Below the pieces are notes generated by a model. The model ran no database searches and had not been told where the DNA came from. It worked only from the letters and a program-made list of their open reading frames with translations. The translations under genes and the position numbers were made by a program. A DNA stretch of 64,000 nucleotides from Periconia sp. R9002 (Eukaryota > Ascomycota > Dothideomycetes > Pleosporales > Periconiaceae): assembly GCA_023627715.1 (NCBI GenBank), contig JAMAHW010000013.1, positions 62,001-126,000 on the forward strand. The letters are read 5' to 3'. Positions 47,097-59,000 of the stretch are shown one piece after another. Position 1 is the first letter of the stretch. Each line of letters starts with the position of its first letter.

Positions 47097-50000
47097 CGCG
47101 AAATGTGATCACCCAGCCTTTCCGGGACAGGTTGACGCTCCAGTGTTGGAATTTTAGAAATTGCGAAGAGTCTCCATCGTGTTACATAAGTTGAGTGATT
47201 TCGTTCTGTTCAATCCGCATAAACGGCAAGTCTGATGAGCTCATTTTGATCAAAACTCCCGGCATTCATATTTAACCATAGCCGCCGACGATCGCTGCGT
47301 TGCATTGCCTATATTACCGCTCCATCGCGCAATTGCTAAACCAACACGAACCGGTCCATATTCGATAATTTATTTTATTTTCTCCGAACACGAATAGCCG
47401 AGGGAATAAATTCCCCGGGGGGGGGGGGTGTATCATTGGTTGGATCTGGTTTGATATAATCATAATACGGGGTTTGGTATTATTGTATCCATTCGACAAT
47501 AACTTTGCATAAAAGTGTCACGAAAAAACAATCAAGATTGAACAAAGATCCAAATTGGCACCCCGCCTTAGGTACATAATAGCGCGCATTTTTGTACCAC
47601 ACTATGCATTGGAAAGTAACGAGAACATCGAATCAAGGCCGCTCAGAGAATCACGCATAGCTTCCTGCAATCCTGGTCGCATCATTAATCCTGGAAATCT
47701 GGATTCAGGAATTAGTTCACTCTCTTCTCTTCTCCACCTTCGGTAGTGCGAGATCAATAGAAGTGTATTAACAGAAATAGACGGCTCTTCATGTTGAGTT
47801 GCCATACACTTTTGCCTTCTTGTTGCAGTCAAAGGAGGTGAGGATGAGTAAATTATGAGAAATGGTTTTTGGGCAATTTTGATGGCATAAAAGGCGTACT
47901 AGTGTGCCATCAACGCACCCTCAATGGCTCAAGGACAGACGTGCGTGCTATTGTGTCGTTATGCCATCTGCAGTTTGACAAGTCTTCAAGCATGATTTCA
48001 TTTAAACGGTGCATAAAGCCAAAAAAAACTCTCTACGAAACGAGATTCCTCAAGCAGCTCTGCTACGATTGAAGTGGACGGCTGTGACGAACACCTCTAT
48101 TCTCTTTAGGATTGCAATCTCGAACCCATTACAGCAACAATGATGTCATTGATTGATCAAATAGGAAAATCCCCTTCTTTTAACTGGTCGATTACCTCAC
48201 AATGTGCACTGAATTGTGTTAAGGATCGAAGGATCGAGACACTTGCTATAGGGTTATGAGCGGGGATGTATGACAACGTCCAGCTGTGTTCTTTATGCAA
48301 CCAGTTCGATGCACAAGCTTCTGAATGAAGGAATCGTCGGTGAAAGGTTTTTAAGATCCTCCTTGGGGGTTTGAGGACCTTATACCCCCTCAAGGTGTTG
48401 CAGTATTCTTGATATCTTAGCAAACATAACTTAGATACTATGGGCCGTCATTTCAAATTTTTTATTGATATTTGGAGAAGTTGAGAAATGCCTGAGGTAT
48501 TTCGAAAACGAGAACAGCGTAAAATTTAGCGACTGTGGCTAATGTATAATTCTGGTGGGTTTTCATTGAACAGGTATGTAGCAGATCTTGAGTAGCTAAC
48601 GAAATGATCATCAAGATGCTCACTGTTTTTGGTCGCCACAGTTACCCAACTTCGCGCAGGCGATAGTAATTTTGCTATCGATCCGCTACATGCCACAGAT
48701 GGTTAGATGCTTACTTTGACATTGACGATAGAAACTCTTCATCATTTTGCAATGATCGACTACGTGTGAAAAATGGTTTTGCTGTGCCTGGTGACCCTAC
48801 GATCAGGTAAGCGGAGACTAGAATTTCGATCGCGTGAACCACATTTGTGTCACCATGTTCCTTACACACCTTTCGGGCTAAGCAGTACAAGGAAAGAATT
48901 GATGCCCAAGCTCTCCGATCTCGCATTTGAATCCGAGAGTGTCTGCATGATGACCGGGAATTTGAATGAAAGAGGCTACATGTCTGCTTCAAGAAGCTAC
49001 CACATCTTTCACTAGTAGAACATTTTCGAACAATCTCAGACAATTATCGAGCTTTCGTTAGTATAGAATATCAATGAATAGATTATTGTACCTCGGTTAT
49101 TCATAGCTACAGAATCTGTTGCATGAGCAATAAGGAAGGTGTGGATAGGTCCAGATCGAAATGCTCGTGATCAGAGTTGAAAAACGCACGTCAATATGGT
49201 TGAAGACTGACATTTACGTTAAAAAAAATGCGGTCGTTTTATTACTAACCTTTATTAGCTAATACTATTTGTGATATTCCCGATAATTTTCAAGCATGGA
49301 GGTGAGAAGGAAGCAGATCGTTCAGTGCATGGTATTTGTCACAATTTCCACAATGATCTAAAATGAGGGGTGACATGACGCGTTTTTTGTGTGGTTGGTG
49401 GGATAGTTTGATATATTTCATCTGTTCTTTGACTGTTGGAAAATAGTGAGCACGGGGTGGAGTAAACACATCAGAGCATGTATTGATATGTTAGAGCTTT
49501 CTCTCGATATCTGAATATGATGAGCTTCGTGCGTCTCACCACTATTATTCATAAGAATCGAGAATAGAAGATATTCTTTGATAGCGTTGAATTCCCATCC
49601 TCCCCAGTTTTTGAGGAATATGATTAGGATTAGCGCTCAGATTTCGACTATCAGTATGTCGTACTACCAGCCTGTTCCTTGTAAAAACCCAAAACCAAGT
49701 CCAAGGAACCAATCACTACTTGATAGACATACTATAGATCTCCGCTAGGCAATTCGGTCGGATGTTGATCATGCGGCATAATCATAATGGAACTTGCTCC
49801 CGATTAGCATCCGAGCGGTCACCACCCCGGGATATCGCAAGCACGTACCACAGGAACCGGAAATATCTGTCCTTGTTGCATGCCCCACAATGCTTGTGCA
49901 TGATTATCCCCGCAACGCTGAAGACATGACGTTCTGGAATATAGAAATAGGTCACCGACCTTTAGTTAGCATGTCTAAAGGGGATGTACAGACGGCCCCG

Positions 50001-50861
50001 TGGAGAGGTTTTTAGCTGTCGTCGTGTTTCAGAATGGACATCACACCCAAAACGGAAGCCAATAGTATAAAAAAACTACGCGATAGTAGTGGGATTAATA
50101 GTGGCTGTGCCGTGTGATGATGCTGTTGAGCTTCGACGGGTAGTACTACTATTGATCCTAGCAGGCTCCCGCATGTGGCTCTGGCGTATATTCCTGGACA
50201 TGAATGCAATAAGCACGAATGTATGAGAAATGCTGCAATCTAAAAATGTATATATTACAGCTCCAACATGGAGGGTTGACCTGAGATTGTAAAAGGACAA
50301 ACACTGATTTTGATATGATGCTTTGAGCACTGCTTGTGATTTGACACCGAACGACGATTGAGAGGTTAAGATCCATAAAGGTGAGCCATTCCGAATTCCC
50401 ATTCCAACGAACTCTTTCACTACCATCTTCTATCATGACACTCTGCCGGTACCGGCAGACCTGGCGGTCACCCGTACAGTTCGTCGTCCGAAAGTGGACT
50501 AGCGCTTGACAGCCTTCCGGAGACTACTTTCTATTTCACCTTCACCCTCATCCTGTCCCCTTCTTTTTTTCTGCGATTGTTTCCTGAAGATACTGAATGT
50601 TCAGGTACTTTTGTATAATTCTTTTTGAGGCGATATTCAACGCTTTCAATTCGCCTTTTTCGGGTCGCTATCGCTTCTACACCTTTGATGAAGACTGATC
50701 TGGGTCCAGTAACTGCTGCTTTGACGTAGATTCTTGCTTGCAGTCATACCTAGAATACATAATCAGTAGCAACTGTGAGATTGATACTGGTAGCAACCTT
50801 GTCGAGGCACGAATTCCGACTTCCTACAGGCAGCGCAGGACACTGACGAGCGCAACTGCAG
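47097..50861. other. Gene-poor segment, 3.8 kb
   Basis: The longest stretch without a supported gene. It has a 12-G run at 47417-47428, many stop codons in all frames, an 18-bp perfect palindrome at 50443-50460, and minus-strand fragments at about 50012-50436 that end in Ser/Thr-rich or hydrophobic sequence and could be remains of a secreted protein gene, but no consistent model was found. Confidence 0.45.
47417..47428 (+). repeat. Poly-G tract, 12 G
   Basis: Run of 12 G following CCCC in the spacer upstream of the Kre9-like gene. Confidence 0.9.
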
Positions 50862-52402
50862 ATGAATGAGTACATCTCTTACAGAGGGAAGCATACATTG
50901 CGACCTGAAGATGAAAGATTCCCGAGAGTCTCCTCAAGTCTCTTCAGCGATGAATCACGGGATTCCGGTACGGATCGGGTGTACAGCCAATTTCCGTCTC
51001 CATATCCCGGTGATGCAGCCATCGGATACGTTTTCGGTGAAGGTATTCCTGAGTATGTTTCGTCATTCACGAGATCGAACTCTGAGAGGTATTTGCACAT
51101 TCAAGTTTTTCAAGTGTGACCGTTGACCGGGTTGCTTAGGTCCGACGCCGAGGAGAATATCAGACTCCGGGAGACTCTTACCCAGCTGACTGACCAAATC
51201 AGAGTGATGAATTTGAACTATAACTACGCAAGTTGTAAGGTGGAGAGCCGAGTTCCTTATTGGCTGTCGCTAATGACCCAAACGACCCGTTTGCAGGCAA
51301 CTCGAACGATATTACCGATCGACGAATTGTACCGCCACTGGGTCTGAGCACACGTAGCAGTTATGCGAACCTTCAGACATCCCCCCCTACAGCAGGTTGT
51401 TCATCCCCGACCAGACGACACAGTCCGATTGGACCTCCTGTCATCGACGCTGGCCGCTCCGCTGGCCGCCGTCAAAAACCCAAGCACAAGCGCACCGAGA
51501 CTCCAGAACAACTCCATCTGAAACCGTACATCCAGAACCCAGTCTATACAGTTGGTATCGACCCTCAAAGCATTCGTGGCATCCTCCATGACTACTTTGA
51601 GGAGATTCGCAGGTGGGCCGGCTTTTACATCACAGGCTTTCGGGTTGGAGAGATCAATAACAGCTCTGCCTTGCCTGATCTTGGTAGTATGTTGGGGGGA
51701 ATGTCGAACGTCCAACATATGCTCACCGACAGCGAGACTCGAAAGGATATCTTCGCTGGTTTGATAATTCGCCGTCTTGTTGAGTACGCCATAGGCGAAT
51801 CCGCACTTATTAAGTCTGGACACTCCGCTGCCGAGCAGTGCGCTCAGCTTAACTCCAACTACAACCTCCTTGACGCAAAGGCGTTCGCCTTTAAGCACCA
51901 AGCTTGCCTAGAACAGAGAGAGCTTTACACGAAGCTCAAAAACGACGTCAATTACAAAGAATGGCGTAGCCGGGCCGCTGAACAACACACCCGAGCATTA
52001 CTGACCGAAATGTCCAGCGTCCTGAGGCCTGCCGTCCACCCCGAGCGCGACCATGTCCTCACCGAGCTATATATCAAGGGTTACCGTATCGGTTTCCGTC
52101 TACGAATGGACCCTATCAAATGGCAGATTGTCTGGCCTGTCGCTGGCACCGATGTCAATATGAACTGCATGGTCAATCAAACTCGCAACCTCTTTGGAAA
52201 TCCAGCAAACACGTTCCAGATGCTCAGCAAGAATCCGCAGGACTTCTGTGTCCGATTCGCGGTGACGCCGACTTTCATCAGCCACGACTACTCGTCTGGG
52301 GAGGAGGCCAAAGAAGTCGTTCATTCATCCCTGGTGCATGTTGGCGTTCGCGGTGTTTTCAGCCACATGGACGATGCTAAGATCTGTTGCGTGCGCTACT
52401 AG
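50862..52402 (+). CDS. Unrecognised protein, 475 aa
   Basis: Three exons, 50862-51088, 51140-51234 and 51297-52402, with introns of 51 and 62 bases, give 475 aa; frame and borders agree at both joins. I do not recognise the family. Residues 1-75 are polar; residues 77-107 (DAEENIRLRETLTQLTDQIRVMN) look like a short coiled coil; a basic, Pro/Ser-rich linker with RRQKPKHKRTE follows; residues from about 190 to the end form a folded-looking domain with balanced composition (YTVGIDPQSIRGILHDYFEEI; GYRIGFRLRMDPIKWQIVWP). No signal peptide or membrane helix is seen, so a nuclear or cytoplasmic protein is likely. The 1.1-kb last exon without a stop on a well-structured frame argues strongly that it is real. 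Confidence 0.75.
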
Positions 52403-53097
52403 AATCCGGTTTGAGGAGTTAGGTAGGCTTTTTGGAATGTGGTTTGATACTTTACTGGCTGTTTTGCTTTCACTTAATATCCGGTGCCGTTGGCGTGATT
52501 GATATCGAGGTTAGGTGCGGGAGATATGGCGTTGGTGCTTGATTTGGCTCCGGTATGGAATTAATATGTAAAAGGGAAACATGGTTTAGGTGCACGGCGG
52601 CTTGCCGTCTCAAGTGCTGTACATAACGATAAGTTGCCCAATCTTGAATGGATTTTGCGAGAGGATACTATTACGTAGTTGGATGATTGCTGTGTGCCAT
52701 GGTGAAGGTCAAAGTGGGACCATGTCGTGAATTGGCATTGCCGGACGATCGGGCGAGGTGAGCTCGGCGGCGCGGCAGCTGTTGGCACCCCCGCTTCGTA
52801 CGTTTACCTGCTAGTACCTACCCTACATATGTAGAAAGCTAACCCCCATCCTCTTTGACTGCTGTCAACCAAATTCCTATTTGCAGCGCTACCGTCCTTG
52901 TACTGATTGCCTGCTGTTCCCTCGCCTCGTATCCAGCGCAGAAGCTCCGAATCCGCTGCAGCGCAGTCTTGGGGGCCTCATCTATCTCAATCTCCAACCT
53001 CAACCAAGCTGGAAATGTTTGTCCTGGCACTTGCTACCTAGTCTCGACCGCAACAACACCATGTATCTGCCGCGCTGCGGTACCGGTAACGCAAAGC
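52403..53097. other. Intergenic: PP2C promoter
   Basis: Contains a TACCTACCCTACATATGTAG motif near 52816-52834 and the putative leader of the PP2C gene. The PP2C frame is open back to 52855, but that part has no protein-like conservation pattern. Confidence 0.5.
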
Positions 53098-54999
53098 ATG
53101 TTGGAAAAAGTGTCAATTCGTATCTGCGCAGCCAGCTCACGGCCACACTTTACTCTCCCTCTACGGAATCGCCGTCCTGCCCACCGCCGCTCACCATGTC
53201 GAACCCACCCCTCTAGACACCTGTTCGACCGCCGCCATTTCCACGAGTACTTCATCACTCATCTACCTTCGACCTCGCTTCATCCCGACTCGCGGCAAGT
53301 TGCCGGTCCGCATCATAAACTACCTCGAGACAAGAGCACCATCCATGATCCCCGGGGTACGAATCGGACGCCGGCCGCGGCACCCCCCTCGCGCGGGCAG
53401 TCGCGGGAGATGACGGTGGTCCGGATACCATTGAAAAACGCCAAACACCATTTTGGAGTGTCTTTGTCGCGCGGGTCGCGTCCATACAATGAGGATTCCT
53501 ATCAAGCTGGCACAATCGAGGTGCCGGCGTTTGCGAGGATACAGCCCATGTCCCTGCAACGAAGCGCGAGCGGCGGCGTGAAGAATGAACTCACGCCCGC
53601 CGACAGTGCCAGCGGTGATCCTCAAGTTTTTTATTTCGGTGTTTTTGACGGGCATGGAGGTATGGAGTGCTCGGCTTTTCTAAGGGAAGAGTTGCATAGT
53701 TATGTGGAGAACGCAATGAAGCTTTTTCAACTTGAAAGTAGTCTCAAAACAAAAGGTATGAGGGGTAAGAAACTCGGATGGCCCGGCAGCATGGGTACTC
53801 CTGACGACAGGCCAGCAGAGAGCGAAGGTAGGGTCTCTGGAAAGGAAAGCTTGGATGCCATCGAAACACACACGCCTGATGGAGTAGAGCCTATTCAGCC
53901 GCCAGAACCAGGCACGGGCATGAAATTCCCCACTGCGGGGAACAAGAGCAAAGAGCAGCCATTAGACAGTGCGCCTCCGGTCAAGCAATCCATCAGCATC
54001 AAAGAGGCGGAGGAGCTGGAGCGGAAGCTGATGAGAAAGTGGAAAGAGCTGGTAGGGGGTTACTTTCGGCGATTCAAACCGGAGTACTTTTCCATATCGG
54101 CAGGTGGGCGAGGTCACGCAGATGAGAAAGAGGCCGCTGAACAGGGGCCAGACGCCGTGTCACCCATTTCCGGCGAAACTATAGAAGGTATCGGGATTGA
54201 GACTGTGCTAGAGTATGCTTTTTTGAAGGCCGACCTCGACTTTGTGTCTGCCCAGGTTGGCAAGCAAGATGAAGACCCCGTGCTCGCAGACCGAGCCATC
54301 AACGACGATGATATCCTCGGCCAACCATCACGGGCAGGGAAGAACATTGGCGGAGCGAAGCGCTTCAAAGGTGGAAGCACCTGCAGCATTGCCCTCATCT
54401 CTACACCCACCCCCTCGCCATTCTGGCACCCGTCCTCTCCATCGACGCTCATCACGGCACATGTGGGCGACACTAGGATTCTTCTATGTGACACAGCGAC
54501 AGGGCTAGCGGTCCCTTTGACGTCCAACCACCATCCCTCTCTCCCAGAAGAAGCCACCCGACTCCGGCGTTACGCTGCGACGTTTGTGACGGACTCGTTT
54601 GGCGAGGAGCGAGTGTCGGGACTTGCAAACACACGAGCATTTGGAGACATGGCTTCCAAGCGCATTGGAGTATCCGCCGAACCCGAAATCCGGCGGGTTG
54701 AGATCTCTCCGGCGAAATACTCGTTCCTGGTGCTGGTATCGGACGGTGTTTCGGGGCACCTGAGCGATCAAGAAATTGTGGACATTGTCAAGGAGGCGAA
54801 GACGCCAGAACAGGCAGCCAGGGATGTGACGGCATTTGCAACTGAGGTGGCGACGGATGCGGACAATGCCACGACATTGGTGGTCAGGCTAGGGGGATGG
54901 GAGAGACGAAGCGAGGGTGGACTGGGGAGTTTGGGGACAAAGGAAATGCGGGATTGGAGGAAAGACGAGGCATCAGATCCAAGGAGAGGAAGACGATGA
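53098..54999 (+). CDS. PP2C protein phosphatase, probably mitochondrial (Ptc6-like)
   Basis: Intronless, 633 aa from the Met at 53098; the same frame is open to a Met at 52855 (714 aa). The first 60-80 residues are rich in Arg, Ser and His with almost no acidic residues, as in a mitochondrial presequence, which is why the later start is preferred. PP2C motifs appear in order: RGSRPYNEDSY (about 121), VFDGHGG with its metal-binding Asp (about 183), STCSIALI, AHVGDTRILL (about 457), NTRAFGD (about 512), LVSDGVSG (about 546) and DNATTLV (about 589). A 260-residue polar insertion separates the second and third motifs. Ptc6 in yeast is a mitochondrial PP2C linked to mitophagy and pyruvate dehydrogenase; the assignment to that subgroup is inference. 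Confidence 0.88.
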   Translation: MLEKVSIRICAASSRPHFTLPLRNRRPAHRRSPCRTHPSRHLFDRRHFHEYFITHLPSTSLHPDSRQVAGPHHKLPRDKSTIHDPRGTNRTPAAAPPSRGQSREMTVVRIPLKNAKHHFGVSLSRGSRPYNEDSYQAGTIEVPAFARIQPMSLQRSASGGVKNELTPADSASGDPQVFYFGVFDGHGGMECSAFLREELHSYVENAMKLFQLESSLKTKGMRGKKLGWPGSMGTPDDRPAESEGRVSGKESLDAIETHTPDGVEPIQPPEPGTGMKFPTAGNKSKEQPLDSAPPVKQSISIKEAEELERKLMRKWKELVGGYFRRFKPEYFSISAGGRGHADEKEAAEQGPDAVSPISGETIEGIGIETVLEYAFLKADLDFVSAQVGKQDEDPVLADRAINDDDILGQPSRAGKNIGGAKRFKGGSTCSIALISTPTPSPFWHPSSPSTLITAHVGDTRILLCDTATGLAVPLTSNHHPSLPEEATRLRRYAATFVTDSFGEERVSGLANTRAFGDMASKRIGVSAEPEIRRVEISPAKYSFLVLVSDGVSGHLSDQEIVDIVKEAKTPEQAARDVTAFATEVATDADNATTLVVRLGGWERRSEGGLGSLGTKEMRDWRKDEASDPRRGRR

Positions 55000-56041
55000 T
55001 GTGAATGTCAAGCAAAAGGAAGTAATGGTTGCATTGCGTGCGAATTAGTATTGGGTGGAGGACATGATGACGACAGATTCTGTGGTAGTACATGTATACA
55101 TATTGATCATGGTTTGAAACGGACAATGGGTAACTACGTAGATGCATAGGTACCGTATTGGAAAGGGTTGCAAGAAATATATATATATATATCAGGATGT
55201 ATATTGTGGACAGTGAGTGTCAAGAGAGATGGACGCTGACTGTGAGTCGTGAGGCGAGACAAGACAGGGCTGAAGCGGGCAGGCAGGCGTAGGACAAGTG
55301 GAAGGCGAAATCTGGGGGGGGAAGCGGCAGCGGCGACTGGGCGGTAGCGAGCCAATCATCGAGGCGGTTGTGGTTGCTGTTGCCTTTGCCCCTGCTGGAC
55401 CAAATTCCAACCTACCTACGCAAGTACTTTTTGGGGGCGCAATCAATCACAACAAGCAGCACGCACTGCAATCCGTTCCAAGCCTCAAGCAAACAGATCC
55501 GGCTGCCTGCAAACAGCAATCATAGCTAGCCATCTATCCATCCATACGTGTAGAAAAATAAAATACTAGATGCATACTGAAAAGACCTACATCCCATGTG
55601 CCCGCCCGTGTTTGCTGCCTGTTCCCCCACCCCTCCACCCACACACAGAGACCTTCTTTCCCTCTTTCCACACACGCAAGCGCAAGCACTCGTTTCCTCC
55701 CTCACTTGGAGCCACACGCCACGCCGTTACCACCAGTTGCTACATTCGGTACCTACATAGGTACGTAGTGGGGCCCTACCGCTCACGTGTTTTGGCCTTT
55801 TCCTCGCTCATCCTCTAAACAACGCTTTACCGCTAGTGACGATTCAAAATCCCTCCTCCCCTACACCTACCTACCTACAGCACCTCCCTCTCCGACCTTT
55901 CTCTCGACCCTTCCACCCTACAGCCTCGATCCCTCTGCAACCTCCTTCTAATCGCAACACCGCTCCCCAAAGTCGAGAGCCGCTCACGGCCGTTTCCATT
56001 CGCATCCTCCACCTCCCCGCCCTGTCGCCCCCTCTGCAAAC
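55000..56041. other. Intergenic: importin beta promoter
   Basis: Has an (AT)8 repeat at 55177-55192, GGTACCTACATAGGTACGTAG near 55748-55768 (quoted here only in part as a palindrome-like motif), ACCTACCTACCTACAG near 55863, and a C/T-rich leader up to the start at 56042. No gene is supported. Confidence 0.5.
55177..55192 (+). repeat. (AT)8 microsatellite
   Basis: Eight AT dinucleotides in the spacer between the PP2C and importin beta genes. Confidence 0.95.
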
Positions 56042-59000
56042 ATGGATATCAACCAGGTGTTAGAGGGGACTCTTGCGGCTGGTACGTACCCTTACCGCCC
56101 TCCCAAATCTTCTTCCTTTGTACCCTACCGCCGCCATGCTGTGCTCCGACTTGACTGACCCAACCTTTGTGTAGACGCCAACGTCCGCCAGGCTGCCGAG
56201 CAGCAGCTTACCCAGGCTGCCGAGTCTGACTTTGTAAGTGCCCCTCACCCCGAGCTCCCACCCTCGATGTGATGCTGCATATGCTATCGTCACACCCACG
56301 CCCACGCCCGCTCCCGCACTGACTGTCTGCTCTTTCTTGCCTTGCAGCCTCAATACCTTACCATCCTCGTCAACGAGCTCGCCAACGAGCAATCACAACC
56401 CCACATCCGAACCGCCGCCGGTCTCGCCCTCAAGAACTCCTTCACAGCGCGAGAATACGCTCGGTTACGCCAGGTCCAGGAGCGCTGGCTCAACCTGAAC
56501 CCCGAGATCAAGCAGAATGTGAAGCAGACAGCCCTTCGAACCCTCGCCACTCCAGACAGTCGCGCCGGTCAGTCGGCCGCCCAATTCATCGCCTCGGTTG
56601 CTGCCATCGAGATACCCCACAACCAATGGCCAGAGTTGATGCCAACCCTCGTCGAGAGCGTCGGCAATGGTGCAGACCACCAGAAGCAGGCCTCCTTGAC
56701 TACCATTGGCTTCATCTGTGATACCGACGACGCCGAATTGCGTGAAGCTCTTGGTCACCACTCCAATGCTATTCTCACAGCTGTCGTCCAGGGTGCTCGC
56801 AAGGAAGAAACCAACAATGATGTGCGTAACGCCGCCATTTCTGCTCTGGGTGATTCCATTGAGTTTGTGAGGTCCAACTTCGAAAATGAAGGCGAGCGGA
56901 ATTACATTATGCAAGTCATCTGTGAAGCCACTCAGGCCGACGACAGCCGCATTCAGCAAGGCTCCTACGGTTGCTTGAACCGCATCATGGGCTTGTACTA
57001 TGATAAAATGCGCTTCTACATGGAGAAGGCCCTCTTTGGTCTTACCATCCAGGGCATGAAGAGCGACGAAGAAGATGTCGCTAAGCTCGCTGTCGAGTTC
57101 TGGTGCACTGTCTGCGAGGAGGAAATCTCCATCGAAGACGACAATGCTCAGGTAACTATTGCGTAACCGAACTGTCGCAATATTGCTGGTTACTAACACG
57201 AGAAACAGGCTCAAGCTGAGGGCTCGACCGAGTTGCGAGAATTCTTCAACTTTGCCCGCGTGGCGACGCCAGAGGTTGTTCCTGTGCTACTCGAACTCCT
57301 TGCTAAGCAGGACGAAGATGCTGATGATAACGAATACAATGTCTCGCGCGCTGCCTATCAGTGTCTGCAGCTGTGGGCGCAGTGCGTTGGCAGTGGTGTT
57401 GTACCCCCAGTCCTTGCTTTTGTAGAGAAGAACCTTCGAGCTGAAGACTGGCATTACCGAGACGCTGCCGTCTCAGCATTCGGAGCTATAATGGAAGGCC
57501 CAGAGGAGAATGTTCTTGATCCTCTCGTCAAGCAAGCCCTGCCTGTCCTCATTGCGATGATGGATGACCCAGTGTTGCATGTCAAGGATTCCGCTGCCTA
57601 TGCTTTGGGTCGCATCTGCGAGGCCGCACCCAACTCCGTGGACGCTCAGCAGCACCTCCCCACCCTCATTGGCGCATTGTTCGGTGGTTTGTCGAACCAC
57701 ACCAAGATGGCTGCCTCCTGCTGCTGGGCATTAATGAACCTTGCGGAGCGATTTGCTGGTGAACCAGGCTGTCAATCCAACCCTCTTTCCCCCCACTTCT
57801 CACAGAGCATCCAGCACCTTCTCCAAGTCACTGAGCGAGGGGATGCGGACAACCAACTACGCACAGCTGCTTATGAGGTGCTCAACTCCTTCGTCACCAA
57901 TGCCGCCAATGACAGCATTAGCCTTGTCGCCACGCTGTCGAACGTCATTCTCGAGCGTCTGGAGAAGTCCATACAGCTCCAGTCCCAAGTTGTCAGTGTA
58001 GAAGACAAATTAACCCTCGAGGAAATGCAAACCAGCTTGGCGAGCGTTGTTATGGTGAGTGCTCGAACCCAAATGAGTAAAGCAATATTAATTGAAATAC
58101 AGGCCATTGTACAACGCTTAGAAGCCGACATCAAACCGCAAGCTGATCGCATCATGCAAATATTGCTGACTCTACTATCGAGTCTGCCGCCAAAGTCGAG
58201 TGTACCTGACGCGGTTTTTGCCGCCATTGGATCTATTGCGACTGCGCTCGAAGAGGATTTCTTGAAGTACATGGAAGCTTTCTCCAAATTCCTCTACAAC
58301 GCTCTCGGCAACCAGGAGGAGCCTGCGTTGTGCTCGATGGCGATCGGATTGGTCAGCGACATCACCCGTGCTTTGGGCGAGAAGGTCCAGCCATACTGTG
58401 ATGCATTCATGAACTATCTCTTGAACAACCTTCGCGTAAGCACATCAGCTATTGAGAATGGCGCGAATCATGCTAATGTCAAACAGAGTAATCAACTAGG
58501 CCAGCAGTTTAAGCCTGCTATCCTTCAGTGCTTTGGTGACATTGCACACGCCATTCTGGGTGCTTTTGAGACATATCTTGCAGTAGTCGCTCAAGTGCTA
58601 CAACAGGCTTCCTCGGTGTCGATGACCACAGAAGGCAACTTCGAGATGATTGATTACATTACCTCATTGCGTGAGGGTATCATGGACGCTTGGGATGGCA
58701 TCATTATTGCCCTCAAGACAAGCGGGAAGAGTACGTTTCACTCTGAACATTCTGAATCAAATACTGATTGCACTAGCCCAAATGCTTGTCCAATACCTAG
58801 ACTCAATCTTCGAGCTCCTACGTATCATTCAGGCAGATAACAATCGCACTGAGAATCTCCTGCGGTCATCTTGCGGTGTCATTGGGTACGTAATTCCTCC
58901 CCAAGTAGCTTAGAGTTTGCTAATATGACATAGCGACATTGCCGATGCTTTCCCCAACGGTGAAGTCCGCGAGTACTTCCGTCACGATTTCCTGACCGCA

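Noticed and set aside
49365..49375. GAGGGGTGACA, 11 bases shared with the MITE arm
   Set aside because: Similarity stops after 11 bases, there is no TA at the end and no opposite arm nearby; likely coincidence.
52855..53097. Upstream 81 codons in frame with the PP2C gene
   Set aside because: Open but without conserved pattern; the Met at 53098 starts a better mitochondrial presequence, so the earlier start was not used.
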